Below are positions 21,801 to 36,676 of a stretch of DNA of 64,000 bases, piece by piece. The translations under genes and the position numbers were made by a program. The notes beneath the pieces were generated by a model. It was not told where the DNA came from, did no database searches, and saw only the letters and a list, made by a program, of their open reading frames with translations. This DNA is from Tomocerus qinae. Lineage: Eukaryota > Arthropoda > Collembola > Entomobryomorpha > Tomoceridae. Numbering within the stretch: the stretch's first letter is position 1; the number at the start of each line of letters is the position of its first letter. The stretch covers positions 14,074,001 to 14,138,000 of the forward strand of contig CM034546.1 in NCBI GenBank assembly GCA_020055645.1, read 5' to 3'.

Positions 21801-24800
21801 CATGAAAATTTACGTTTCAATCTTGGATTCAAAAAATTGAAAATTCTAGAGCTTTGAAGGAGCCCTTAATTTAAGTCGCCCAAATTTTAAATGTCCCAAC
21901 TTACACTACCTTTTTTGCGTCCCCTTAATTCGGTACCTTTAGCTTTATGTGTTCCTGCATATAAATATTGATAATTTAACCTTATCACATACTTGTATTC
22001 GTAGATTGATACACAATATGAAAATTCGCTTTTCAATCTTGAAATTGAATAATTGAAAACTTTGGAGCTTGAGGCCAAGACCCTTTTAAGTCACTCAAAT
22101 TTTGAATGACCCCACTAATAACCATATTTTTATGTCATCAAACTGAATTTCGTCGTAGTTCTATGTATGCTTGCTATATTTTTTGATGATTTAACCCTAC
22201 CATATAGTTGTATTCGTAAAATGATACTCAACATGAAAATTTACCTAACAATCTTGGATTCAAAAAATTGAAAATTCTAGAGCTTCGTAGGAGCCCTTAA
22301 TTTAAGTCACCCAAATTTTAAATGTCCCAACTTACACTACCTTTTTTGTGTCCCCTTAATTCAATATTTCTAGTTTTATTTGTTTCTGCATACAAATATT
22401 GATAATTTAACCTTATCACATACTTGTATTCGTAGATTGATACTCAATATGAAAATTTACTTTGCAATATTGAATTTGAATGATTGAAAACTCTGGAGCT
22501 TGAGGCCAAGACCCTTTTAAGTCACTCAAATTTTGAATGACCCCACTAATAACCATATTTTCATGTCATCAAACTGAATTTCGTCGTAGTTCTATGTATG
22601 CTTGCTATATTTTTTGATGATTTAACCCTACCATATAGTTGTATTCGTAGAATGATACTCAACATGAAAATTTACCTTTCAATCTTGGATTCAAGAAATT
22701 GAAAATACTAGAGCTTTGAAGGAGCCCTTAATTTAAGTCACCCAAATTTTAAATTTCCCAACTTACACTACCTTTTTTGTGTCCCCTTAATGCATTACTT
22801 CTAGTTTTATGTGTTTCTGCATATAAATATTGATAATTTAACCTTATCCAATGCTCGTATTCGTAGATAGATACTCAATATGAAAATTCGCTTTTCAATC
22901 TTGAATTTGAATAATTGAAAATTCTGGAGCTTGAGGCCAAGACCCTTTTAAGTCCCTCTAATTTTGAATGACCCCACTAATAACCATATTTTCATGTCAT
23001 CAAACTGAATTTCGTCGTAGTTCTATGTATGCTTGCTATATTTTTTGATGATTTAACCCTACCATATAGTTGTATTCGTAGAATGATACTCAACATGAAA
23101 ATTTACGTTTCAATCTTGGATTCAAAAAATTGGAAATTCTAGAGCTTTGAAGGAGCTCTTAATTTAAGTCACCCAAATTTTAAATGTCCCAACTTACACT
23201 ACCTTTTTTGCGTCCCCTTAATTCGGTACCTTTAGCTTTATGTGTTCCTGCATATAAATATTGATAATTTAACCTTATCACATACTTGTATTCGTAGATT
23301 GATACACAATATGAAAATTCGCTTTTCAATCTAAAAATTGAATAATTGAAAACTTTGGAGCTTGAGGCCAAGACCCTTTTAAGTCACTCAAATTTTGAAT
23401 AACCCCACTAATAACTATATTTTTATGTCATCAAACTGAATTTCGTCGTAGTTCTATGTATGCTTGCTATATTTTTTGATGATTTAACCCTACCATATAG
23501 TTGTATTTGTAGAATGATACTCAACATGAAAATTTACCTAACAATCTTGGATTCAAAAAATTGAAAATTCTAGAGCTTTGAAGGAGCCCTTAATTTAAGT
23601 CACCCAAATTTTAAATGTCCCAACTTACACTACGTTCTTTGTGTCCCCTTAATTCAATATTTCTATTTTTTTTTGTTTCTGCATACAAATATTGATAATT
23701 TAACCTTATCACATACTTGTATTCGTAGATTGATACTCAATATGAAAATTTACTTTTCAATTTTGAATTTGAATGATTGAAAACTCAGGAGCTTGAGGCC
23801 AAGACCCTTTTAAGTCACTCAAATTTTGAATGACCCCACTAATAACCATATTTTCATGTCATCAAACTGAATTTCGTCGTAGTTCTATGTATACTTGCTA
23901 TATTTTTTGATGATTTAACCCTACCATTTAGTTGTATTCGTAGAATGATACTCAACATGAAAATTTACTTTTCAATCTTGGATTCAAAAAATTGCAAATT
24001 CTAGCGCTTTGAAGGAGCCCATAATTTAAGTCACACAAATTCCGAATGTTCTAACCAATACTCCCATCTCTTTGTTCCCTTAATTCATTTCTTCGTAGTT
24101 TTAGGTATTCCCGCATATAAATATTGATAATTTATTCTCATTATATAGTTGTATTCGTTGAAAGATACTCAATATGAAAATTCGCTTTTCAATCTTGACT
24201 TTGAATAACTGAATATTCTGGAGCTTGAGGCCAAGACCCTTTTAAGTCCCTCTAATTTTGAATGACCCCACTAATAACCATATTTTCATGTCATCAAACT
24301 GAATTTCGTCGTAGTTCTATGTATGCTTGCTATATTTTTTGATGATTTAACCCTACCATATAGTTGTATTCGTACAATGATACTCAACATGAAAATTTAC
24401 CTTTCAATCTTGGATTCAAGAAATTGAAAATACTAGAGCTTTGAAGGAGCCCTTAATTTAAGTCACCCAAATTTTAAATTTCCCAACTTACACTACCTTT
24501 TTTGTGTCCCCTTAATGCATTACTTCTAGTTTTATGTGTTTCTGCATATAAATATTGATAATTTAACCTTATCCAATGCTCGTATTCGTAGATAGATACT
24601 CAATATGAAAATTCGCTTTTCAATCTTGAATTTGAATAATTGAAAATTCTGGAGCTTGAGGCCAAGACCCTTTTAAGTCCCTCTAATTTTGAATGACCCC
24701 ACTAATAACCATAATTTCATGTCATCAAACTGAATTTCGTCGTAGTTCTATGTATGCTTGCTATATTTTTTGATGATTTAACCCTACCATATAGTTGTAT

Positions 24801-26543
24801 TCGTAGAATGATACTCAACATGAAAATTTACGTTTCAATCTTGGATTCAAAAAATTGAAAATTCTAGAGCTTTGAAGGAGCCCTTAATTTAAGTCACCCA
24901 AATTTTAAATGTCCCAACTTACACTACCTTTTTTGCGTCCCCTTAATTCGGTACCTTTAGCTTTATGTGTTCCTGCATATAAATATTGATAATTTAACCT
25001 TATCACATACTTGTATTCGTAGATTGATACTCAATATGAAAATTTACTTTTCAATATTGAATTTGAATGATTGAAAACTCTGGAGCTTGACGCCAAGACC
25101 CTTTTAAGTCACTCAACATTTGAATGACCCCACTAATAACCATATTTTCATGTCATCAAACTGAATTTCGTCGTAGTTCTATGTATGCTTGCTATATTTT
25201 TTGATGATTTAACCCTACCATATAGTTATATTCGTAGAATGATACTCAACATGAAAATTTACTATTCAATCTTGGATTCAAAAAATTGAAAATTCTAGCG
25301 CTTTGAAGGAGCCCATAATTTAAGTCACACAAATTTCGAATGTCCTAACCAATACTCCCATCTCTTTGTTCCCTTAATTCATTTCTTCGTAGTTTTAGGT
25401 ATTCCCGCATATAAATATTGACAATTTATTCTCATTATATAGTTGTATTCGTTGAAAGATATTCAATATGAAAATTCGCTTTTCAATCTTGAATTTGAAT
25501 AACTGAATATTCTGGAGCTTGAGGCAAAGACCCTTTTAAGTCCCTCTAATTTTAAATGACCCCACTAATAACCATATTTTCATATCATCAAACTGAATTT
25601 AGTCGTAGTTCTATGTATGCTTACTATATTTTTTGATGATTTAACCCTACCATATAGTTGTATTCGTAGAATGATACTCAACATGAAAATTTACTTTTCA
25701 ATCTTGGATTCAAAAAATTGAAAATTCTAGAGCTTTGAAGGAGCCCTTAATTTAAGTCACCCAAATTTTAAATTTCCCAACTTACACTACCTTTTTTGTG
25801 TCCCCTTAATGCATTACTTCTAGTTTTATGTGTTTCTGCATATAAATTTTGATAATTTAACCTTATCCAATACTCGTATTCGTAGACAGATACTCAATAT
25901 GAAAATTCGCTTTTCAATCTTGAATTTGAATAATTGAAAATTCTGGAGCTTGAGGCCAAGACCCTTTTAAGTCTCTCTAATTTTGAATGACCCCACTAAT
26001 AACCATATTTTCATGTCATCAAACTGAATTTCGTCGTAGTTCTATGTATGCTTGCTATATTTTTTGATGAATTAACCCTACCATATAGTTGTTTTCGTAG
26101 AATGATACTCAACATGAAAATTTACCTTTCAATCTTGGATTCAAAAAATTGAAAATTCTAGAGCTTTGAAGGAGCCCTTAATTTAAGTCACCCAAATTTT
26201 AAATGTCCCAACTTACACTACCTTTTTTGTGTCCCCTTAATTCAATATTTCTAGTTTTATGTGTTTCTGCATATAAATATTGATAATTTAACCTTATCAC
26301 ATACTTGTATTCGTAGATTGATACTCAATATGAAAATTTACTTTGCAATATTGAATTTGAATGATTGAAAACTCTGGAGCTTGAGGCCAAGACCCTTTTA
26401 AGTCACTCAAACTTTGAATGACCCCACTAATAACCATATTTTCATGTCATCAAACTGAATTTCGTCGTAGTTCTATGTATGCTTGCTATATTTTTTGATG
26501 ATTTAACCCTACCATATAGTTGTATTCGTAGAATGATACTCAA
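21801..26543. repeat. Higher-order repeat, 11 dimers, copy 1 (4743 bp)
   Basis: This segment matches the following one at an offset of 4743 bases with only scattered substitutions. Diagnostic variants line up: GGTACC-type A monomers at about 21930 and 23225, and divergent A' monomers near 24040 and 25330. Confidence 0.9.
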
Positions 26544-29500
26544 CATGAAAATTTACGTTTCAATCTTGGATTCAAAAAATTGAAAATTCTAGAGCTTTGA
26601 AGGAGCCCTTAATTTAAGTCACCCAAATTTTAAATGTCCCAACTTACACTACCTTTTTTGTGTCCCCTTAATTCGGTACCTTTAGCTTTATGTGTTCCTG
26701 CATATAAATATTGATAATTTAACCTTATCACATACTTGTATTCGTAGATTGATACACAATATGAAAATTCGCTTTTCAATCTTGAAATTGAATAATTGAA
26801 AACTTTGGAGCTTGAGGCCAAGACCCTTTTAAGTCACTCAAATTTTGAATGACCCCACTAATAACCATATTTTTATGTCATCAAACTGAATTTCGTCGTA
26901 GTTCTATGTATGCTTGCTATATTTTTTGATGATTTAACCCTACCATATAGTTGTATTCGTAAAATGATACTCAACATGAAAATTTACCTAACAATCTTGG
27001 ATTCAAAAAATTGAAAATTCTAGAGCTTCGAAGGAGCCCTTAATTTAAGTCACCCAAATTTTAAATGTCCCAACTTACACTACCTTTTTTGTGTCCCCTT
27101 AATTCAATATTTCTAGTTTTATTTGTTTCTGCATACAAATATTGATAATTTAACCTTATCACATACTTGTATTCGTAGATTGATACTCAATATGAAAATT
27201 TACTTTGCAATATTGAATTTGAATGATTGAAAACTCTGGAGCTTGAGGCCAAGACCCTTTTAAGTCACTCAAATTTTGAATGACCCCACTAATAACCATA
27301 TTTTCATGTCATCAAACTGAATTTCGTCGTAGTTCTATGTATGCTTGCTATATTTTTTGATGATTTAACCCTACCATATAGTTGTATTCGTAGAATGATA
27401 CTCAACATGAAAATTTACCTTTCAATCTTGGATTCAAGAAATTGAAAATACTAGAGCTTTGAAGGAGCCCTTAATTTAAGTCACCCAAATTTTAAATTTC
27501 CCAACTTACACTACCTTTTTTGTGTCCCCTTAATGCATTACTTCTAGTTTTATGTGTTTCTGCATATAAATATTGATAATTTAACCTTATCCAATGCTCG
27601 TATTCGTAGATAGATACTCAATATGAAAATTCGCTTTTCAATCTTGAATTTGAATAATTGAAAATTCTGGAGCTTGAGGCCAAGACCCTTTTAAGTCCCT
27701 CTAATTTTGAATGACCCCACTAATAACCATATTTTCATGTCATCAAACTGAATTTCGTCGTAGTTCTATGTATGCTTGCTATATTTTTTGATGATTTAAC
27801 CCTACCATATAGTTGTATTCGTAGAATGATACTCAACATGAAAATTTACGTTTCAATCTTGGATTCAAAAAATTGGAAATTCTAGAGCTTTGAAGGAGCT
27901 CTTAATTTAAGTCACCCAAATTTTAAATGTCCCAACTTACACTACCTTTTTTGCGTCCCCTTAATTCGGTACCTTTAGCTTTATGTGTTCCTGCATATAA
28001 ATATTGATAATTTAACCTTATCACATACTTGTATTCGTAGATTGATACACAATATGAAAATTCGCTTTTCAATCTAAAAATTGAATAATTGAAAACTTTG
28101 GAGCTTGAGGCCAAGACCCTTTTAAGTCACTCAAATTTTGAATAACCCCACTAATAACCATATTTTTATGTCATCAAACTGAATTTCGTCGTAGTTCTAT
28201 GTATGCTTGCTATATTTTTTGATGATTTAACCCTACCATATAGTTGTATTTGTAGAATGATACTCAACATGAAAATTTACCTAACAATCTTGGATTCAAA
28301 AAATTGAAAATTCTAGAGCTTTGAAGGAGCCCTTAATTTAAGTCACCCAAATTTTAAATGTCCCAACTTACACTACGTTCTTTGTGTCCCCTTAATTCAA
28401 TATTTCTATTTTTTTTTGTTTCTGCATACAAATATTGATAATTTAACCTTATCACATACTTGTATTCGTAGATTGATACTCAATATGAAAATTTACTTTT
28501 CAATTTTGAATTTGAATGATTGAAAACTCAGGAGCTTGAGGCCAAGACCCTTTTAAGTCACTCAAATTTTGAATGACCCCACTAATAACCATATTTTCAT
28601 GTCATCAAACTGAATTTCGTCGTAGTTCTATGTATACTTGCTATATTTTTTGATGATTTAACCCTACCATTTAGTTGTATTCGTAGAATGATACTCAACA
28701 TGAAAATTTACTTTTCAATCTTGGATTCAAAAAATTGCAAATTCTAGCGCTTTGAAGGAGCCCATAATTTAAGTCACACAAATTTCGAATGTTCTAACCA
28801 ATACTCCCATCTCTTTGTTCCCTTAATTCATTTCTTCGTAGTTTTAGGTATTCCCGCATATAAATATTGATAATTTATTCTCATTATATAGTTGTATTCG
28901 TTGAAAGATACTCAATATGAAAATTCGCTTTTCAATCTTGACTTTGAATAACTGAATATTCTGGAGCTTGAGGCCAAGACCCTTTTAAGTCCCTCTAATT
29001 TTGAATGACCCCACTAATAACCATATTTTCATGTCATCAAACTGAATTTCGTCGTAGTTCTATGTATGCTTGCTATATTTTTTGATGATTTAACCCTACC
29101 ATATAGTTGTATTCGTACAATGATACTCAACATGAAAATTTACCTTTCAATCTTGGATTCAAGAAATTGAAAATACTAGAGCTTTGAAGGAGCCCTTAAT
29201 TTAAGTCACCCAAATTTTAAATTTCCCAACTTACACTACCTTTTTTGTGTCCCCTTAATGCATTACTTCTAGTTTTATGTGTTTCTGCATATAAATATTG
29301 ATAATTTAACCTTATCCAATGCTCGTATTCGTAGATAGATACTCAATATGAAAATTCGCTTTTCAATCTTGAATTTGAATAATTGAAAATTCTGGAGCTT
29401 GAGGCCAAGACCCTTTTAAGTCCCTCTAATTTTGAATGACCCCACTAATAACCATAATTTCATGTCATCAAACTGAATTTCGTCGTAGTTCTATGTATGC

Positions 29501-31285
29501 TTGCTATATTTTTTGATGATTTAACCCTACCATATAGTTGTATTCGTAGAATGATACTCAACATGAAAATTTACGTTTCAATCTTGGATTCAAAAAATTG
29601 AAAATTCTAGAGCTTTGAAGGAGCCCTTAATTTAAGTCACCCAAATTTTAAATGTCCCAACTTACACTACCTTTTTTGCGTCCCCTTAATTCGGTACCTT
29701 TAGCTTTATGTGTTCCTGCATATAAATATTGATAATTTAACCTTATCACATACTTGTATTCGTAGATTGATACTCAATATGAAAATTTACTTTTCAATAT
29801 TGAATTTGAATAATTGAAAATTCTGGAGCTTGACGCCAAGACCCTTTTAAGTCACTCAACATTTGAATGACCCCACTAATAACCATATTTTCATGTCATC
29901 AAACTGAATTTCGTCGTAGTTCTATGTATGCTTGCTATATTTTTTGATGATTTAACCCTACCATATAGTTATATTCGTAGAATGATACTCAACATGAAAA
30001 TTTACTATTCAATCTTGGATTCAAAAAATTGAAAATTCTAGCGCTTTGAAGGAGCCCATAATTTAAGTCACACAAATTTCGAATGTCCTAACCAATACTC
30101 CCATCTCTTTGTTCCCTTAATTCATTTCTTCGTAGTTTTAGGTATTCCCGCATATAAATATTGACAATTTATTCTCATTATATAGTTGTATTCGTTGAAA
30201 GATATTCAATATGAAAATTCGCTTTTCAATCTTGAATTTGAATAACTGAATATTCTGGAGCTTGAGGCAAAGACCCTTTTAAGTCCCTCTAATTTTAAAT
30301 GACCCCACTAATAACCATATTTTCATATCATCAAACTGAATTTAGTCGTAGTTCTATGTATGCTTACTATATTTTTTGATGATTTAACCTTACCATATAG
30401 TTGTATTCGTAGAATGATACTCAACATGAAAATTTACTTTTCAATCTTGGATTCAAAAAATTGAAAATTCTAGAGCTTTGAAGGAGCCCTTAATTTAAGT
30501 CACCCAAATTTTAAATTTCCCAACTTACACTACCTTTTTTGTGTCCCCTTAATGCATTACTTCTAGTTTTATGTGTTTCTGCATATAAATTTTGATAATT
30601 TAACCTTATCCAATACTCGTATTCGTAGACAGATACTCAATATGAAAATTCGCTTTTCAATCTTGAATTTGAATAATTGAAAATTCTGGAGCTTGAGGCC
30701 AAGACCCTTTTAAGTCTCTCTAATTTTGAATGACCCCACTAATAACCATATTTTCATGTCATCAAACTGAATTTCGTCGTAGTTCTATGTATGCTTGCTA
30801 TATTTTTTGATGAATTAACCCTACCATATAGTTGTTTTCGTAGAATGATACTCAACATGAAAATTTACCTTTCAATCTTGGATTCAAAAATTGAAAATTC
30901 TAGAGCTTTGAAGGAGCCCTTAATTTAAGTCACCCAAATTTTAAATGTCCCAACTTACACTACCTTTTTTGTGTCCCCTTAATTCAATATTTCTAGTTTT
31001 ATGTGTTTCTGCATATAAATATTGATAATTTAACCTTATCACATACTTGTATTCGTAGATTGATACTCAATATGAAAATTTACTTTGCAATATTGAATTT
31101 GAATGATTGAAAACTCTGGAGCTTGAGGCCAAGACCCTTTTAAGTCACTCAAACTTTGAATGACCCCACTAATAACCATATTTTCATGTCATCAAACTGA
31201 ATTTCGTCGTAGTTCTATGTATGCTTGCTATATTTTTTGATGATTTAACCCTACCATATAGTTGTATTCGTAGAATGATACTCAA
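26544..31285. repeat. Higher-order repeat, 11 dimers, copy 2 (4742 bp)
   Basis: Adjacent to copy 1 and nearly identical to it, including the marker changes AATCTAAAAATTG (28070) and TTTGTAGAATGAT (28250). One base shorter because of a single-A loss near 30888. Confidence 0.9.
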
Positions 31286-32014
31286 CATGAAAATTTACGT
31301 TTCAATCTTGGATTCAAAAAATTGAAAATTCTAGAGCTTTGAAGGAGCCCTTAATTTAAGTCACCCAAATTTTAAATGTCCCAACTTACACTACCTTTTT
31401 TGTGTCCCCTTAATTCATTTCTTCTAGTTTTATGTGTTTCTGCATATAAATATTGATAATTTAACCTTATCATATATTTGTATTCGTAGATTGATACTCA
31501 ATATGAAAATTCGCTTTTCAATCTTGAATTTGAATAATTGAAAACTCTGGAGCTTGAGGCCAAGACCCTTTTAAGTCACTCAAATTTTGAATGACCCCAC
31601 TAATAACCTTATTTTTATGTCATCAAACTGAATTTCGTCGTAGTTCTATGTATGCTTGCTATATTTTTTGATGATTTAACCCTACCATATAGTTGTATTC
31701 GTACAATGATACTCAACATGAAAATTTACCTTTCAATCTTGGATTTAAAAAATTGAAAATTCTAGAGCTTTGAAGGAGCCCTTAATTTAAGTCACCCAAA
31801 TTTTAAATGTCCCAACTTACACTACCTTTTTTGTGTCCCCTTAATTCAATATTTCTAGTTTTATGTGTTTCTGCATATAAATATTGATAATTTAACCTTA
31901 TCACATACTTGTATTCGTAGATTGATACTCTATATGAAAATTTACTTTTCAATATTGAATTTGAATGATTGAAAACTCTGGAACTTGAGGCCAAGACCCT
32001 TTTAAGTCACTCAA

Positions 32015-32040
32015 ATTTTGAATGACCCAACTTACACTAC
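32015..32040. repeat. B/A hybrid monomer junction (one of six)
   Basis: TTTTGAATGACC (B) passes directly into CAACTTACACTACC (A) at the homologous point of the two monomers, so the array runs A, B/A, B and shifts register by half a dimer. The same junction occurs near 47471, 49411, 50920, 54151 and 56952. Confidence 0.85.
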
Positions 32041-33699
32041 CTTTTTTGCGTCCCCTTAATTTGGTACCTTTAGCTTTATGTGTTCCATAATATAAATATT
32101 GATAATTTAACCTTATCACATACTTGTATTCGTAGATTGATACACAATATGAAAATTCGCTTTTCAATTTTGAGTTTGAATAATTGAAAACTTTGGAGCT
32201 TGAGGCCAAGACCCTTTTAAGTCAATCAAATTTTGAATGACCCCACTAATAACCATATTTTTATGTCATCAAACTGAATTTCGTCGTAGTTCTATGTATG
32301 CTTGCTATATTTTTTGATGATTTAACCCTACCATATAGTTGTATTCGTAGAATGATACTCAACATGAAAATTTACCTAACAATCTTGGATTCAAAAAATT
32401 GAAAATTCTAGAGCTTTGAAGGAGCCCTTAATTTAAGTCACCCAAATTTTAAATGTCCCAACTTACACTACCTTTTTTGTGTCCCCTTAATTCATTTCTT
32501 CTAGTTTTATGTGTTTCTGCATATAAATATTGATAATTTAACCTTATCATATACTTGTATTCGTAGATTGATACTCAATATGAAAATTCGCTTTTCAATC
32601 TTGAATTTGAATAATTGAAAACTCTGGAGCTTGAGGCCAAGACCCTTTTAAGTCACTCAAATTTTGAATGACCCCACTAATAACCTTATTTTTATGTCAT
32701 CAAACTGAATTTCGTCGTAGTTCTATGTATGCTTGCTATATTTTTTGATGATTTAACCCTACCATATAGTTGTATTTGTAGAATGATACTCAACATGAAA
32801 ATTTACCTAACAATCTTGGATTCAAAAAATTGAAAATTCTAGAGCTTTGAAGGAGCCCTTAATTTAAGTCACCCAAATTTTAAATGTCCCAACTTACACT
32901 ACCTTTTTTGTGTCCCCTTAATTCATTTCTTCTAGTTTTATGTGTTTCTGCATATAAATATTGATAATTTAACCTTATCATATACTTGTATTCGTAGATT
33001 GATACTCAATATGAAAATTCGCTTTTCAATCTTGAATTTGAATAATTGAAAACTTTGGAGCTTGAGACCAAGACCCTTTTAAGTCACTCAAATTTTGAAT
33101 GACCCCACTAATAACCATATTTTAATGTCATCAAACTGAATTTCGTCGTAGTTCTATGTATGCTTGCTATATTTTTTGATGATTTAACCCTACCATATAG
33201 TTGTATTCGTAGAATGATACTCAACATGAAAATTTACCTAACAATCTTGGATTCAAAAAATTGAAAATTCTAGAGCTTTGAAGGAGCCCTTAATTTAAGT
33301 CACCCAAATTTTAAATGTCCCAACTTACACTACCTTTTTTGTGTCCCCTTAATGCATTACTTCTAGTTTTATGTGTTTCTGCATATAAATTTTGATAATT
33401 TAACCTTATCCAATACTCGTATTCGTAGATAGATACTCAATATGAAAATTCGCTTTTCAATCTTGAATTTGAATAATTTAAAATTCTGGAGCTTGAGGCC
33501 AAGACCCTTTTAAGTCCCTCTAATTTTGAATGACCCCACTAATAACCATATTTTCATGTCATCAAACTGAATTTCGTCGTAGTTCTATGTATGCTTGCTA
33601 TATTTTTTGATGATTTAACCCTACCATATAGTTGTATTCGTAGAATGATACTCAACATGAAAATTTACTTTTCAATCTTGGATTCAAAAAATTGAAAAT

Positions 33700-33875
33700 T
33701 CTAGCGCTTTGAAGGAGCCCATAATTTAAGTCACACAAATTTCGAATGTCCTAACCAATACTCCCATCTCTTTGTTCCCTTAATTCATTTCTTCGTAGTT
33801 TTAGGCATTCCCGCATATAAATATTGATAATTTATTCTCATTATATTGTTGTATTCGTTGAAAGATACTCAATAT
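33700..33875. repeat. Divergent A' monomer (one of eight)
   Basis: A third monomer type occupies the A slot. It has CACACAAATTTCGAATGTCC, CCAATACTCCCATCTC and TTATTCTCATTATA instead of the usual A sequence. Parts of it (CTTCGTAGTTTTAG, TATAGTTGTATTCG) are closer to monomer B. Other copies lie near 24000, 25290, 28745, 30040, 38580, 43755 and 45050. Confidence 0.85.
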
Positions 33876-35801
33876 GAAAATTCGCTTTTCAATCTTGACT
33901 TTAAATAACTGAATATTCTGGAGCTTGAGGCCAAGACCCTTTTAAGTCACTCAAATTTTGAATGACCCCACTAATAACCATATTTTAATGTCATCAAACT
34001 GAATTTCGTCGTAGTTCTATGTATGCCTGCTATATTTTTTGATGATTTAACCCTACCATATAGTTGTATTCGTAGAATGATACTCAACATGAAAATTTAC
34101 CTAACAATCTTGGATTCAAAAAATTGAAAATTCTAGAGCTTTGAAGGAGCCCTTAATTTAAGTCACCCAAATTTTAAATGTCCCAACTTACACTACCTTC
34201 TTTGTGTCCCCTTAATTCGGTACCTTTAGTTTTATGAGTTTCTGCATACAAATATTGATAATTTAACCTTATCACATACTTGTATTCGTAGACAGATACT
34301 CAATATGAAAATTCGCTTTTCAATCTTGAATTTGAATAATTGAAAATTCTGGAGCTTGAGGCCAAGACCCTTTTAAGTCCCTCTAATTTTGAATGACCCC
34401 ACTAATAACCATATTTTCATGTCATCAAACTGAATTTCGTCGTAGTTCTATTGTATGCTTGCTATATTTTTTGATGATTTAACCCTACCATATAGTTGTA
34501 TTCGTAGAATGATACTCAACATGAAAATTTACGTTTCAATCTTGGATTCAAAAAATTGAAAATTCTAGAGCTTTGAAGGAGCCCTTAATTTAAGTCACCC
34601 AAATTTTAAATGTCCCAACTTACACTACCTTTTTTGCGTCCCCTTAATTCGGTACCTTTAGCTTTATGTGTTCCTGCATATAAATATTGATAATTTAACC
34701 TTATCACATACTTGTATTCGTAGATTGATACACAATATGAAAATTCGCTTTTCAATCTTGAATTTGAATAATTGAAAACTTTGGAGCTTGAGGCCAAGAC
34801 CCTTTTAAGTCACTCAAATTTTGAATGACCCCACTAATAACCATATTTTAATGTCATCAAACTGAATTTCGTCGTAGTTCTATGTATGCTTGCTATATTT
34901 TTTGATGATTTAACCCTACCATATAGTTGTATTCGTAGAATGATACTCAACATGAAAATTTACCTAACAATCTTGGATTCAAAAAATTGAAAATTCTAGA
35001 GCTTTGAAGGAGCCCTTAATTTAAGTCACCCAAAGCACAATATCCGGTTTGGCTGGACTTTCCGGCCCGATAGACCATTGTTTATATTTAAAACGCATTG
35101 TCGGGTTCGGGCCCATGGAAATGTTAAGTGACGTCATATAGTAAAAAAAGTATTTCACCTATGGTGACCACTTTTTGATGATAAACAGAAGTATTGTATT
35201 CTGAAGCAAGCACAGGGCTGTATACTACCCATCCTCGCCCTGTTAAGGGGCTGTTCCTGAATTAATTCGAAAGTTTGAAATATTTCGAAATTCAAACAAA
35301 AATATGCATTTAATGTTAGCCGAAACCCATAGCCCTACCAACCGACAACCTAACTGTATACGGAGATATGCAAAATGCAAACACTCGACAGTAGTGCAAT
35401 ACTCAAAATAACAAATATTTACACCCAAGTTCTTAATTTTGAATGGGATTTGTAGCTGTTTAACAATGGGAGCCAATACCAACAGCCATCTGCAGAATGT
35501 TCATGAATGTAGGCTCCTACCACTTTTGGTGATGCCAACAGGATGAGTTTTGTTTTGCTCTCCTTCTGCAGCTTCTCCCAGCTAAAAGTTAAAAGGTTGA
35601 GATAAGTTGGAGGCTAATACATTGAAATGCCTGTACAAAAATCTCGAGTACGGTTGAATGGTAGTAAAAAGTGTTAATGGAAATTTGAAGTACGGATCTA
35701 GACCTCGAACCCAAGGCTCTTTGTTAATTTTCAAAATGTGGCTTTGTGACCGAGAAATCGGCACCGACATTTTCGCGCCATTAAAAAAACCCGCGCGAAA
35801 A

Positions 35802-35882
35802 TCGGTTTTCGGGTCTGCGGTATTCGGTTTTGGGTCTACGGTATTCGGTTTTCGTGTCTACGGCTTTCGGGTCTCCGGTAGG
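35802..35882. repeat. Short 21-bp tandem repeat in the transposon
   Basis: About 3.5 copies of a TCGGTTTTCGGGTCTACGGTAT-like unit. It is much more GC-rich than the surroundings. Confidence 0.7.
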
Positions 35883-36277
35883 TCCCTTCAATTTGTCGGA
35901 TATTCATAGCCTTAACATGCGGTCAAGTATAAGGCAGTTTACATTTTAAACTTTTTCATGAAACCTTCTTGACATTTGCTTCAAAATTAGCAAAAGTCCT
36001 GGCCCGATTTTCTAGTGTAGTACATGGTCGGAATGGCAAACGGATTGGCTAGGCTGCATCCGAAAAAATTATCGATATTCCTCCCATATTTTAAACTGTT
36101 GAAATCTTGACAAAATTTGGACAAATGTTCAATCATTGCTGAAGCCAAATCATTTAAGAAAATCGATGTAAACCAAATGTAAACATTTCGTTATTTTGAG
36201 TATTGCACTACTGTCGAGTGTTTGCATATATCCGTATACAGGTAGCTTGTCGGTTGGTAGGGCTATGGGTTTCAGCT

Positions 36278-36676
36278 ATGTATGTATGTTATATGGGGTA
36301 CACAGTGATAGTACTGGGCGCAGACCTCATTACGGGCCTATTGCCAACTCCCTCAACACTGGTATTGTTTGTTAATTAATACCCGAGAAGCCAAAGGCTG
36401 TTATTTACGAGTCACTGTTGTAGGACTGTTATCGGAAGTCTACTAGCCCAACAAAGACAGGTTATCCAAGCTACTCTCGTAGTCGAGACGAGGTATCCAT
36501 GTGATGGCCCTTGTATCTGCGGGCTCGTACTTGTCCTAATTCCATAATAACAACTCAAACACTCGCCTTTAAACAGCAGTCGGCCATTTCGCCCAGCAAA
36601 AGAATCGAACTGATAATTAAAGCACGCATTGATTAGTCAGACCACTGAGTACTCTACCAAACCAACGTGGCTGGGC
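36278..36676 (-). mobile_element. tRNA-derived SINE nested in the transposon
   Basis: About 400 bases interrupt the right arm of the inner palindrome. They are flanked by an 11-bp target-site duplication, GGGTTTCAGCT (36267-36277) and GGGTTTCGGCT (36677-36687). Read on the minus strand, the element starts near 36676 and has an A-box-like TGGTAGAGTACTCAGTGG and a B-box-like AGTTCGATTC about 40 bases later, the internal pol III promoter of a tRNA head. It ends in a short ATAC/ATGT repeat tail at 36278-36290. The intact left arm of the palindrome gives the empty site. This is a textbook nested insertion. Confidence 0.8.

Larger units (their letters stand above)
20508..35034. repeat. Dimeric 431-bp satellite array, left block
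   Basis: Tandem units begin CATGAAAATTTAC at 20508, 20939, 21370 and so on, 431 bases apart. Each unit is a dimer of monomer A (216 bases, from CATGAAAATTTACTTTTCAA) and monomer B (215 bases, from TATGAAAATTCGCTTTTCAA). The two share a start, a GAAAATTCTRGAGCTT block and a TATTCGTAGA-GATACTCAA end, so they derive from one ancestral monomer. About 33.7 dimers are present. This block holds two tandem copies of an 11-dimer higher-order unit and, from about 31.3 kb, a differently composed stretch with one hybrid monomer at 32.0 kb. There is no coding role. Confidence 0.97.
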